A stretch of DNA of 64,000 bases from JAEKNW01 sp963677815 (GCA_963677815.1 OY782499.1:62001-126000), one strand, 5' to 3'; shown: positions 44,243 through 52,854, numbered from the stretch's first letter. A program made the numbers and translations. The notes: generated by a model from the sequence alone, not told the origin.

Positions 44243-44336
44243 TAAGCACCCTTCTACCATTAGCAGTACTCATTCTAAGACGGAAACCATGTTTGTTTCT
44301 TCTTTTCCTATTATGAGGTTGAAATGTTCTTTTCAT
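44202..44336 (-). CDS. rpmH: Large ribosomal subunit protein bL34
   Basis: The 44-codon gene reads MKRTFQPHNRKRRNKHGFRL, then RMSTANGRRVLSARRAKGRK and RLTV before a TAA. It is a complete and typical bL34. AAGGAGATAG lies just before the ATG. The 3' end overlaps the rnpA start region in a different frame. It opens the ten-gene minus-strand run down to malQ. Confidence 0.98.
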   Translation of the reverse strand: MKRTFQPHNRKRRNKHGFRLRMSTANGRRVLSARRAKGRKRLTV

Positions 44337-44963
44337 TACTATCTCCTTATTTATTAAATAATATTTTTATCTGAATTTTAGTATTTTGTGTAAGTTTGTA
44401 GGAAGGGGCTATTGTGTCAATAAAAAACTAAAAATACTTGTCTTTCAAAAAACAAGGAGTAAAAAAATACTGATTTCTCAGTCTAGAGTTTTGACAAAAT
44501 CAACTTCTCTGAGTTATAGGTCACTTTTTGCAAAAAAAGATCGCAAACAGAATTATTCAAATTCAAGCAAGATAGTATTTAAATACATAGCAGGTAAGAT
44601 TTTGGATAAAGCTATAGCGACTTTATGAATTGTCTTTTGTCCAATACTTTTCAAAAAAATTAATGAATTTCTTAGAAATATGGGCTTTTGGCAAAGGTCT
44701 GTGACTGATTTCTCAGCTTCAGAGTGTTAATATAGATTCTATTTTAAATTATGTATAACTAGTTTTATAGAAAAATGATGATAATTCTCTTGACGTATTT
44801 TTTTTATTATAGATAAATTGTAATATATTTTTAGATAAAATATTTTTTCATATAAACCTGAGTGTAATTATAGATAAACTACTATGTTTGTTTATCGAAA
44901 CTATATTAGAGAGTAAGGAAGCAAGAATAGCACATGACACAAATTATCCTGAAGGAGGATTGA
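44337..44963. other. AT-rich gap between rpmH and the tandem DNRLRE genes
   Basis: No gene was recognised; an 80-codon frame at 44386-44628 lacks a ribosome binding site and looks spurious. The right half is very AT-rich and carries the motif T(A/T)TAGATAAA three times (44807-44817, 44830-44839, 44868-44879), with an inverted GTTTATC at 44890-44896. A TTGACG lies at 44790-44795. The neighbouring rpmH-yidC order is often origin-proximal, but no DnaA box (TTATCCACA) was seen here. Confidence 0.4.
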
Positions 44964-45932
44964 ATGAGAGAGAAAAACATTTTATTATTATTACTGGTCC
45001 TTTCTACAATTGGATTACTATCATTAACAAGAGAAGAAGTAATTGAAGAAACACAATATCTAGAAACTACAAAAGATATTAACATTGAGAAAATTCTTAT
45101 TTATAATGATGAGCCTTACTATGATTGGTATGAATTCACTCACAATAATCAGCAATCTGCTAATGTCGGAGATTATTGCTATTACACGCCTTGGACATGT
45201 ATCGGAGGCTATCGTCGATTTTATGAATACCCCTTCATAGATCCACCTGAAGGTTGGGAGATATTATCTGTAACACTAAAAATTTATCAAAGTTCTTCTT
45301 GTGGTAATGGTGAGATTAATCAATTCCCTACTTTTATTAACGCAGACTTTTTTTTCTTAAAAGTAGCACTCTTAGAAATTGATATGGAAAATCTAGCTTT
45401 AACCTTTGCTCCCTCAGTTTTTGAAGAAATTGGCGTTATTAGTAATAATCCAATCCACGAGTGGAAAGAGTTAGATGTTACCCAGGCATATCTAACCGCT
45501 AGAGATGAGTTGAGCTACTCAGCATTTTGTTTAATGTTATATTTTGATTTAGTTTCTGATTCAGATGGTGAAGATGATTATTTATCTATTGCTACGGCTA
45601 GTAGTTCCAATAAGCCTAAATTACTTTTTCAATATGTTAGAGCTACTTCCAATAATGAAAGTGAAAATGAATCCATAAGCCCACTTATAAATTGTTATCC
45701 TAATCCTACATCTGAAGTATTAACTATTAAAAATATCAGCGAAAAGCCTATTTCAGCAATCAATATCTACAATATTAAAGGTCAGAAAGTATTTTCTAAT
45801 CATAATATATCTACAAAAAATGGTGAAGTTAATCTAGCATTACCAACAAACATCGCAAGCGGTATTTATTTTGTAAAATGCAAGATAGATGGAAATTTAC
45901 AAACAATCACAAAAAAAATATTTGTAAAGTGA
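44964..45932 (+). CDS. T9SS-exported DNRLRE-like protein, tandem paralogue 1
   Basis: The 322-residue protein has a signal peptide (about 1-20), an N-terminal acidic segment (EEVIEETQYLETTKDINIEK), a beta-sandwich domain of DNRLRE type (RRFYEYPFIDPPEGWEILSV, SLTLKIYQ-like strands, HEWKELDVTQAYL) and a T9SS sorting domain (CYPNPTSEVLTIKN...NIASGIYFVKC). Its role is unknown; it is probably a surface or released structural or adhesive protein. GAAGGAGG precedes the ATG. It is the most diverged of the three tandem copies. Confidence 0.8.
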   Translation: MREKNILLLLLVLSTIGLLSLTREEVIEETQYLETTKDINIEKILIYNDEPYYDWYEFTHNNQQSANVGDYCYYTPWTCIGGYRRFYEYPFIDPPEGWEILSVTLKIYQSSSCGNGEINQFPTFINADFFFLKVALLEIDMENLALTFAPSVFEEIGVISNNPIHEWKELDVTQAYLTARDELSYSAFCLMLYFDLVSDSDGEDDYLSIATASSSNKPKLLFQYVRATSNNESENESISPLINCYPNPTSEVLTIKNISEKPISAINIYNIKGQKVFSNHNISTKNGEVNLALPTNIASGIYFVKCKIDGNLQTITKKIFVK

Positions 45933-45941
45933 GGAGGAAGT

Positions 45942-46910
45942 ATGAGTCTAAAGAAATTAATATTCATTCTAATTACTCTATTCGTAATTTCTTTATTATC
46001 AGCCCTGATAAAAGAGAATGAGTATTTTGAAGAGATTGTGTATTTAGAGGAAGATAGAGATTACAATATCGTTAAAGTATTGTTTGATTTAGAGGGTTGG
46101 CATGACGATTTGTACAATCTCAGTTTTACAGAATATTTTTCCATAGTTGGTGATGATGTAAATTATTTCACTCAAGAGAAGAACGCCGTTAGAAAATACT
46201 ATAGATTTCCTTTTCAAAACCCTCCAGAAACTTGGGAAATTGAATCAATAACTCTGAATGTGTATCAAAATGGGTCTATGTCTGGCCCTTATACAAATGT
46301 TTGGCCATCTTTTTATGGGAACTCAAATCATGGGTTAAAAGTTGCCTTGTGTGATTTTAACATTGAGAATTTATCCTCTAGTTTCAATGCAACAAACTTT
46401 ATGGAAATAGGAGTAATCAGTGATAATGCTAATGATGGATGGAGGCAACTTGACGTAACACAAGCATATTTATTGGCTAAAAATGCAATTGTATTTACAG
46501 ACTTCCCATTAATGCTCTATTTTGATTATACTACAGATTATGATGGTGCTGGCGATTTTGTTTGGATTAATCATGCCTCCTCATCTAACCAACCATATCT
46601 AGAATTTCGGTACCATGATACCACTCCTACTTATGAAGGAGAGTGTGAAATTGCACAAACAAATCTTCAATGTTATCCTAATCCAGTAACTGATTTATTA
46701 AGTATTAAATCAGATAGTTCAAGCAATATTACTCAAATATCGATTTATAACATCAAAGGGCAAAAAGTTTTTACAAAAGAAAACCATTCTTTCCCAAAAG
46801 GAGAGATTAGCCTTAATTTACCACAAAATTTAGCAAGCGGTATCTATTTTGTAAAGTTCAAACTAGATGGAAATCCACAAACAATAACAAAAAAAATATT
46901 TGTAAAGTGA
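45942..46910 (+). CDS. T9SS-exported DNRLRE-like protein, tandem paralogue 2
   Basis: The 322-residue protein has the same layout as its neighbours. It begins MSLKKLIFILITLF and carries a DNRLRE-type domain (YYRFPFQNPPETWEIESITL, GWRQLDVTQAYLLA) and a C-terminal sorting domain ending TITKKIFVK. The DNA is nearly identical to paralogue 3 over long stretches, showing recent duplication. It lies 9 bases after paralogue 1 with its own GAGGAGG, so the three genes are one operon. Confidence 0.82.
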   Translation: MSLKKLIFILITLFVISLLSALIKENEYFEEIVYLEEDRDYNIVKVLFDLEGWHDDLYNLSFTEYFSIVGDDVNYFTQEKNAVRKYYRFPFQNPPETWEIESITLNVYQNGSMSGPYTNVWPSFYGNSNHGLKVALCDFNIENLSSSFNATNFMEIGVISDNANDGWRQLDVTQAYLLAKNAIVFTDFPLMLYFDYTTDYDGAGDFVWINHASSSNQPYLEFRYHDTTPTYEGECEIAQTNLQCYPNPVTDLLSIKSDSSSNITQISIYNIKGQKVFTKENHSFPKGEISLNLPQNLASGIYFVKFKLDGNPQTITKKIFVK

Positions 46911-46919
46911 GGAGAAAGT

Positions 46920-47894
46920 ATGAGTCTAAAGAAATTAATATTCATTCTAATTACCCTATTCTCAATTTGCCTTTTAACAGCCCAAATAAAAGAGGATGAT
47001 TATTTTGAAGAAATTGTGTATTTAGAGGAGAATAGTGATTACAATATCGTTAAAGTATTGTTTGATTTAGAGGGTTGGCATGACGATTTGTATAATCTCA
47101 GTTTTACAGAATATTTTTCCATAGTTGGTGATCGTGTAGATTTCTACACTCAAGGGCAGAGCTCCGTTAGAAAATACTATAGATTTCCTTTTCAAAACCA
47201 TCCAGAAACTTGGGAAATCGTATCGGTAACATTGAAAGTTTACCAATATTATTCCACATGTGGTCCTTGGGAAGAAGGTTTTCCATCTTTTTATGGGAAT
47301 TCAAATCATGGACTAAAAGTTGCCTTGGGTGATTTTAATATTGAGAATTTATCCTCTAGCTTTAATGCAATAAATTTTATGGAAATTGGGGTAATCAGTG
47401 ATAATGCTAATGATGGATGGAAACAACTTGATGTAACACAAGCATATTTATTGGCTAAAAATTCAATTGAATTCACAGACTTCCCACTAATGCTCTATTT
47501 TGATTATATTACAGATTATGATGGTAATAGTGATCATGTTGGGATTTATCATGCCTCCACATCGAGCCAACCCTATCTAGAATTTCGTTACCATGATACC
47601 ACTCCTACTTATGAAGGAGAGTGTGAAATTGCACAAACAAATCTTCAATGTTATCCTAATCCGGTATCTGACTTATTAAATATTAAATCAGATAACTCAA
47701 CAAATATTACTCAAATATCGATTTATAACATCAAAGGGCAAAAAGTTTTTACAAAAGAAACTAAAAATTTCTTCAAAGGAGAGATTAGCCTTAATTTACC
47801 ACAAAATTTAGCAAGCGGTATCTATTTTGTAAAGTGCAAACTAGATGGAAATCCACAAACAATAACAAAAAAAATATGGATCTCTCTCAAGTAG
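46920..47894 (+). CDS. T9SS-exported DNRLRE-like protein, tandem paralogue 3 with altered C-terminus
   Basis: The 324-residue protein is almost the same as paralogue 2 until its last codons. Both paralogues 1 and 2 end ...TITKKIFVK. This copy reads ...TITKKIWISLK because homology stops at 47877 and the frame runs into a dispersed hairpin (TCTCTCAAGTAGAGTGAG). The final lysine is retained by chance or selection. The end of the sorting domain is thus slightly changed, and export may or may not be affected. It has its own GAGGAG. Confidence 0.82.
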   Translation: MSLKKLIFILITLFSICLLTAQIKEDDYFEEIVYLEENSDYNIVKVLFDLEGWHDDLYNLSFTEYFSIVGDRVDFYTQGQSSVRKYYRFPFQNHPETWEIVSVTLKVYQYYSTCGPWEEGFPSFYGNSNHGLKVALGDFNIENLSSSFNAINFMEIGVISDNANDGWKQLDVTQAYLLAKNSIEFTDFPLMLYFDYITDYDGNSDHVGIYHASTSSQPYLEFRYHDTTPTYEGECEIAQTNLQCYPNPVSDLLNIKSDNSTNITQISIYNIKGQKVFTKETKNFFKGEISLNLPQNLASGIYFVKCKLDGNPQTITKKIWISLK

Positions 47895-47900
47895 AGTGAG
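47882..47900. repeat. Small dispersed hairpin, AAGTAGAGAG family
   Basis: CTCTCTC and GAGTGAG pair imperfectly around AAGTA. It overlaps the 3' end of paralogue 3 and supplies its last codons. Confidence 0.55.
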
Positions 47901-47927
47901 ACTTAGAATAAATTCACTCTTCTTGCA

Positions 47928-48023
47928 GCTACAGAGGAGCGACATCTTTGTAGATTAAATTGTCAAAGAACCTTAAAAGCTACAGAGGAGCGACATCTTT
48001 GTAGAAAGCGACATCTTTGTAGA
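47928..48023 (+). repeat. GGAGCGACATCTTTGTAGA repeats
   Basis: Two complete 27-base copies (47928-47954, 47979-48005) are identical at GCTACAGAGGAGCGACA plus TCTTTGTAGA. A third, partial copy lies at 48007-48023. An inverted partial copy TCGCTCCTCTGGAGCT lies at 48159-48174. AAGAACCTTAAAA (47967-47979) is likewise inverted at 48183-48195, so the flanks form a larger palindrome. Confidence 0.75.
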
Positions 48024-48698
48024 TTAAGAAATCAACCTCTAGATAGTTTTCTTCACAAATTGCAAATGCTTATAAATGAAGAATATCCCAGTAGTTAGTA
48101 CCCCCCTATTTTCACCCTTACTAAAGGGGATTATAATATCAAAAATACCTTTGAGAAATCGCTCCTCTGGAGCTATAAGGATTTTAAGGTTCTTCATTTA
48201 CTATTATATTTAGATCCCACTCTACTTTGGAGAGGGCCTAAATTAACTATGAAACAAGGTTATAATGTACACAAGTCAAATGTAGATAATTGTTTTTTAT
48301 GCACATTAAAAAATAAATGTGTGACATCAAAAACAGGCAAAAAAAAAATGACAAGGCATGTTTGGGAACATTATAAAGAAGAGATTATGTGTAACAATAA
48401 AACTGAACTTGGTAAAAGTTAATATAAAAGAAGAAAGGAGACTGTGGAAAGAAGTTTTGCTAATTCGAAGCAGTTTCTGGTTATAGATATGCATGATTTT
48501 TTGGATTAGAGAAGATGAGATTTCAGGTTTATATGACAGCAATATCACAAAATAGAAAGAAAATAGCAAAATTGCTCTAAAATCCAGGAAATAAGAAGAT
48601 AATCTTCAATTTTATAAGCAATTTACTTGATTTACTTAAAAATATTCTAATAAACTTTGATATAAGCGATTATAAGATAATATTGACTTAGTACAAAC
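48024..48698. other. Non-coding stretch with scattered palindromes
   Basis: It contains the inverted GGAGCGAC copy (48159-48174) and an AAAGTAGAGTGGG hairpin (48216-48237, read on the minus strand). About 450 bases of AT-rich sequence without a supported gene follow. An 80-codon minus-strand frame at 48327-48569 lacks a ribosome binding site and any recognisable feature. Confidence 0.5.
48216..48237. repeat. Small dispersed hairpin, AAGTAGAGAG family (inverted)
   Basis: CCCACTCTACTTTGGAGAGG forms a stem of CTCT/AGAG with partial extension. It is the complement of the copies at 9757 and 16993. Confidence 0.55.
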
Positions 48699-49165
48699 GG
48701 CTCAAGTTCAAGTCTGGTGGAAATTATGTTGCATTATTTTGCACTAGATATTGTATTACAGTAGTTTACGGATTATAAGTTACTATTGATAGTATTATTT
48801 TAGCAGAATAAGACATAATCCTGAAAGGATAGGTCTTATATCCCTAAAGGGGATTAATAGTTTAGCCCAGGGTAAAATCCTGAAGGGATTGCAACCCTGG
48901 GTAATGATGTATATAAAAAGCCTAACCCTGTAAGGGTTTAATAAAAACATATATACCAATGATTTAATATTATAATTAGTTACCATTATATTAAACCCTT
49001 ACAGGGTTAGGTCGTAATTTTGGATATTGTTCCTGGGGTGACGATCCTTATAGGATCTTACCCCAGGCTAAACTATTAATCCCTTTCAGAGATACGTTGG
49101 ATAATCACACTAATGATAAAATTTTATATTTTATTAAATTTTTCCACCAGACTTGAACTTGAGCC
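48699..49165. mobile_element. 467-bp non-autonomous transposable element with nested palindromes
   Basis: The left end reads GGCTCAAGTTCAAGTCTGGT and continues GGAAA; the right end is the perfect 25-bp inverse (49141-49165). The 8-bp direct repeat GTACAAAC lies immediately outside both ends (48691-48698 and 49166-49173), a clear target duplication. No transposase fits inside. The interior is itself a long inverted repeat: GGGATTAATAGTTTAGCC (about 48850-48867) is inverted at about 49066-49083, and the CCTAACCCTGTAAGGGTTTA block at about 48920 is inverted near 48992-49011. An 8-bp duplication and GGCTC ends would suit an ISL3-type transposase (inference). Confidence 0.85.
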
Positions 49166-49209
49166 GTACAAACTGTAAATGGATCAATAAGAAAAAAATA
49201 TCAGAAAAC

Positions 49210-49237
49210 AAAAGCCCCTCAGAAATTAGGGGCTTTT
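49210..49237 (-). terminator. Terminator of the P5C dehydrogenase gene
   Basis: AAAAGCCCCT and AGGGGCTTTT form a 10-bp stem, 46 bases beyond the pruA stop codon. Confidence 0.85.
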
Positions 49238-49282
49238 GTCAAAAGTTTAAGGCTGATTACTCAGCCTCAATTTATAATTGAT

Positions 49283-50902
49283 TTATCCTAAGAAAGGATA
49301 TCTATAATCAGTTGGTGGGTTGAAGGTTTCTTTGATTGTTCTAACAGCAGTCCAACGGATAAGATTCCACATTGAACCTGCTTTGTCATTGGTACCAGAA
49401 GCTCTTGAACCACCAAATGGTTGTTGACCAACAACAGCACCAGTTGGTTTATCATTGATATAGAAGTTACCAGCAGCGTGAACTAAGGCTTTTGTACCTA
49501 CTTCGATAGCATATCTATCTTGAGCCCAAAGAGCACCAGTAAGAGCATAAACAGAAGTTCTGTCACAAAGTTCTAAGGTTTCTTCATATTTATCATCTTC
49601 GTAAACATAAACTGTTAAAACAGGTCCGAAGATTTCTTCTTCCATAGATTTGAAGTGAGGATTAGTAGTTTTAATGATAGTTGGTTGGATAAAGTAACCT
49701 TCTGTTTTATCATATTCACCACCAGCAACAACTTCGGCATCATTAGCATTCTTAGCAAATTCGATGTATTCTTTAGTAATTTTATCAAAAGCTCTTTCAT
49801 CAATAACAGCATTAATGAAGTTTGTGAAATCTTTAACAGAACCCATTTTAATTGTACTAAGATCTCTTTTACATCTTTCAATCCAGCCATCATATAATGA
49901 TTCAGGAATATAGATTCTTGAAAGAGCTGAGCATTTTTGACCTTGATATTCAAAAGCACCTCTAATTGAAGCTGTAGCTAAAGCATCAACATCTGCTGAT
50001 TTATGAGCAACAATGAAGTCTTTTCCACCAGTTTCACCTACGATTCTTGGATAAGTTTTGTAAGTATGAATGTTATTACCAATAGTTTTCCAGATATTTT
50101 GGAATACACCAGTAGAACCTGTGAAGTGAACACCACTTAATTCAGGATGTTTAATCACAGAATCACCAACATCTGCACCACGACCTGGGATGAAGTTGAT
50201 AACACCATCAGGTAAACCAGCTTCTTGTAATATTTTCATAATTATATAATTTGAGAAAACAGACGTTGAAGCAGGTTTCCAAACAGAAACACAACCCATC
50301 ATAGCAGGTGAAGTAGGTAAGTTACCGCCGATTGCAGTGAAATTAAATGGAGAAATAGCAAAAACAAAACCTTCTAAACCACGGTATTCAAGTTGATTCC
50401 AAGTACCAACTGGAGAAGTAAGTTTTTGGCCTTCATAAATCTCTTCCATGAATTTAGCGTTAAATCTAAAGAAATCTACTAATTCACAAACAGAATCAAT
50501 TTCTGATTGGAAAGCATTTTTAGATTGATTAAGCATAGTAGCTGCATTAACTTTAGCTCTATATTTTCCAGAAATAAGTTCAGCAGCTTTTAAGAAGACA
50601 GCAGCTCTAGCTTGGTATGGTGTAGCAGCCCATTTTTTACGAGCAGCAAGAGCAGCTTCGATAGCCATATTAACTTCTTTTTCAGTTGCTTGGTGGAAGT
50701 TGGCTAATACGTTTTTATGATTATGAGGTTCAACAGCTTTAGCCATTTTACCAGTTTTTACTTCTTTTCCGCCTATAATTAAAGGTATTTCGATTGTTTC
50801 ATTAGACATTCTCTCTAATTCTGCTTGTAAAGCCTTTCTTTCTGGTGTACCAGGTGCATAAGAAAGAATAGGTTCATTTTTTGGCATAGGTATAATTCCC
50901 AT
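49283..50902 (-). CDS. pruA: L-glutamate gamma-semialdehyde (P5C) dehydrogenase
   Basis: The enzyme oxidises glutamate semialdehyde, from proline or ornithine/arginine, to glutamate with NAD. The 539-residue protein fits the single-domain family. It has an N-terminal NEPILSYAPGTPERKALQAEL, the NAD-binding FTGSTGVF, the conserved glutamate in IVGETGGKDF and the catalytic cysteine in FEYQGQKCSALSR. It ends near GGSRASGTNDKAG. No proline dehydrogenase is adjacent. The gene is monocistronic, with TTGACA on the minus strand near 50966-50971 and a strong terminator. Confidence 0.95.
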   Translation of the reverse strand: MGIIPMPKNEPILSYAPGTPERKALQAELERMSNETIEIPLIIGGKEVKTGKMAKAVEPHNHKNVLANFHQATEKEVNMAIEAALAARKKWAATPYQARAAVFLKAAELISGKYRAKVNAATMLNQSKNAFQSEIDSVCELVDFFRFNAKFMEEIYEGQKLTSPVGTWNQLEYRGLEGFVFAISPFNFTAIGGNLPTSPAMMGCVSVWKPASTSVFSNYIIMKILQEAGLPDGVINFIPGRGADVGDSVIKHPELSGVHFTGSTGVFQNIWKTIGNNIHTYKTYPRIVGETGGKDFIVAHKSADVDALATASIRGAFEYQGQKCSALSRIYIPESLYDGWIERCKRDLSTIKMGSVKDFTNFINAVIDERAFDKITKEYIEFAKNANDAEVVAGGEYDKTEGYFIQPTIIKTTNPHFKSMEEEIFGPVLTVYVYEDDKYEETLELCDRTSVYALTGALWAQDRYAIEVGTKALVHAAGNFYINDKPTGAVVGQQPFGGSRASGTNDKAGSMWNLIRWTAVRTIKETFNPPTDYRYPFLG

Positions 50903-51034
50903 TTCTTAACTCCTTTTACGAATATTATTGTTAGTTAAAACAAAAACATAGAAGTTTAAAATATATGTCAATGATTATTATAAAAAAAGATGATTATGAA
51001 TTATCAATATATAAAATGTAAAATTACAAGCCTA

Positions 51035-52693
51035 TTATGCCGTTACCTTTAGCAGATCTTTAGCTCTTTCTAGAGAAGAATCAATATCTTGATGGATATT
51101 TTTATCACCAATTAATTCATAGAGTCCATAGTTCTTTAAGGCTTTCATTGGTTGAGGATTAACTCCTGAAAGTAACAAAATAATCTTATCATGTTTAGAA
51201 TCTAGATAAAGATTTCTCAAGGAGTTAAGTCCTGTTGCATCAATAATAGGAACGCTTCTCATTCTTATAATCCTAATTTTAGGAGGTGATTCTAACATTC
51301 TGATAGAATCTTTAAATTTAGAAGCTGCTCCAAAGAAGAAAGGACCTGCAACTTCATAAACTTCAACACTCTCAGGAACGTCTTTCATTTTGATGCTATT
51401 TGGGTCATCTTCATCTGTTTTATCTTGAAATGAATTTGTAATGAAATCAACATTGCTAACTGTTGCCATTCTCTTCATAAATAGGAACATAGCCAAAACT
51501 AATCCAACTTCAATAGCAATAGTTAAATCAAAGAATACAGTTAATAAAAAAGTTGTTACAAGAATTATAATGTCACTTTTTGGAGCTTTTAACAATTGCC
51601 TAAAGATATGGTGTTCACTCATATTATAAGCAACCATAATCAGAATAGCTGCCAGAGTGGGCATGGGAATAAGTTTTGCCCAAGGACCTAACAGAAGCAT
51701 TATCAAGAGAAGAGTCAAAGCATGGACAATACCAGCAATAGGACTTCTCCCTCCATTCTTTATATTAGTTGCAGTTCGAGCTATTGCACCAGTTACAGGA
51801 ATTCCCCCAAACAAAGGGGAAGCAATGTTTGCTATTCCCTGCCCTATTAGCTCGGTATTTGACTTATGCTTTTCGCCTATCATACCATCAGCAACAACTG
51901 CAGAGAGCAGAGCTTCTATAGCAGCTAACATAGCAATAGTAAAGGCTGGAGGAAGCATACTTTTGATTAATTCAAATGAGATATGAGGAAATTGTGGTTT
52001 TGGTAAAGAAGAAGGAATTGAGCCGAAATGACTTTCAATAGTTGGAATATTCAAATTGAAAATACTTACCAAAAGTGTTGAGACTAGGATAGCTATGATT
52101 GAACCAGGTAATTTTCGATTAATTTTAGGCCAGTAAATAATTATCAATAAAGACATTAATCCAATGAGAAAAGCTTGCCAATTTATAGTATGCAGGTTCA
52201 AGAAGTAGGTCTGCCATTTACCAATGAAGTCACCTGGAACTTTATTTATCGAAAGGCCAAGAAAGTCCTTTATCTGTGTAGAGAAAATTACTACTGCAAT
52301 ACCAGAAGTAAAACCAACAACTACTGGATAAGGTATAAATTTTATTAGAGAACCAAACTTGGCAACCCCCATTATAATTAAGAAAATGCCTGCCAGCATG
52401 GTAGCAACCATTAAACCATCGACACCAAATTGTTCGATTATTCCATAAATTATAATGATAAAAGCTCCTGTTGGCCCACCAATTTGAACAGAAGAACCTC
52501 CTAAGAAAGATACTAGAAATCCACCGATTACAGCAGTGATAAGTCCTTTTTCTGGAGTAACTCCGGAAGCTATACCAAAAGCTATGCCTAAGGGTAATGC
52601 TACTATGCCGACTAGGATACCAGCTATTATATCGTTCATTAACTGTTTTTTAGTTAATTTGGGTATCATTTCAAATAATTTGGGATTAAACAA
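51035..52693 (-). CDS. SulP-family anion transporter with STAS domain
   Basis: The 552-residue protein has about 11-14 membrane helices and SulP landmarks: DIIAGILVGIVALPLGIAFG, SVQIGGPTGAFI, and a central FGGIPVTGAIARTATN. A cytosolic STAS domain follows from about residue 440 (VYEVAGPFFFGAASKFKDS, VPIIDATGLNSLRNL). Family members move sulfate, bicarbonate or dicarboxylates; the substrate cannot be read from the sequence. It stands alone between pruA and iorB on the same strand. Confidence 0.94.
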   Translation of the reverse strand: MFNPKLFEMIPKLTKKQLMNDIIAGILVGIVALPLGIAFGIASGVTPEKGLITAVIGGFLVSFLGGSSVQIGGPTGAFIIIIYGIIEQFGVDGLMVATMLAGIFLIIMGVAKFGSLIKFIPYPVVVGFTSGIAVVIFSTQIKDFLGLSINKVPGDFIGKWQTYFLNLHTINWQAFLIGLMSLLIIIYWPKINRKLPGSIIAILVSTLLVSIFNLNIPTIESHFGSIPSSLPKPQFPHISFELIKSMLPPAFTIAMLAAIEALLSAVVADGMIGEKHKSNTELIGQGIANIASPLFGGIPVTGAIARTATNIKNGGRSPIAGIVHALTLLLIMLLLGPWAKLIPMPTLAAILIMVAYNMSEHHIFRQLLKAPKSDIIILVTTFLLTVFFDLTIAIEVGLVLAMFLFMKRMATVSNVDFITNSFQDKTDEDDPNSIKMKDVPESVEVYEVAGPFFFGAASKFKDSIRMLESPPKIRIIRMRSVPIIDATGLNSLRNLYLDSKHDKIILLLSGVNPQPMKALKNYGLYELIGDKNIHQDIDSSLERAKDLLKVTA

Positions 52694-52811
52694 GTCTTAG
52701 CTCCTTCAATGTGTAATTCTACACAGTATTTATGTTTTATGCGTCGGAATATTTTATTCAAAATGTTTGTCAATGTAAATCGAAAAATTTCCTCTAAAGA
52801 TAAACAAAAAT

Positions 52812-52833
52812 GAGGAATGACTAGTCATTCCTC
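52812..52833 (-). terminator. Terminator of the iorAB operon
   Basis: GAGGAATGACTAGTCATTCC with its last TC forms a perfect 22-base palindrome (11 bases each side, little loop), followed on the minus strand by ATTTTTGTTT. It lies 22 bases beyond the iorB stop. Confidence 0.75.
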
Positions 52834-52854
52834 TTATTGTATATTAAGCAAAAT

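Noticed and set aside
44386..44628. 80-codon plus-strand frame between rpmH and the DNRLRE genes
   Set aside because: Starts on a GTG/TTG-type codon without a ribosome binding site; composition is low-complexity basic and no family was recognised.
48795..48986. 63-codon minus-strand frame inside the 467-bp element
   Set aside because: It is a by-product of the nested palindromes; no transposase or other domain features.
48699..49165. Terminal repeat AGTTCAAGTCTGG resembling the tRNA-Phe T-arm
   Set aside because: A 13-base match to the tRNA in this window is interesting, but the rest of the end does not fit a tRNA, and tRNA-derived origin cannot be supported.
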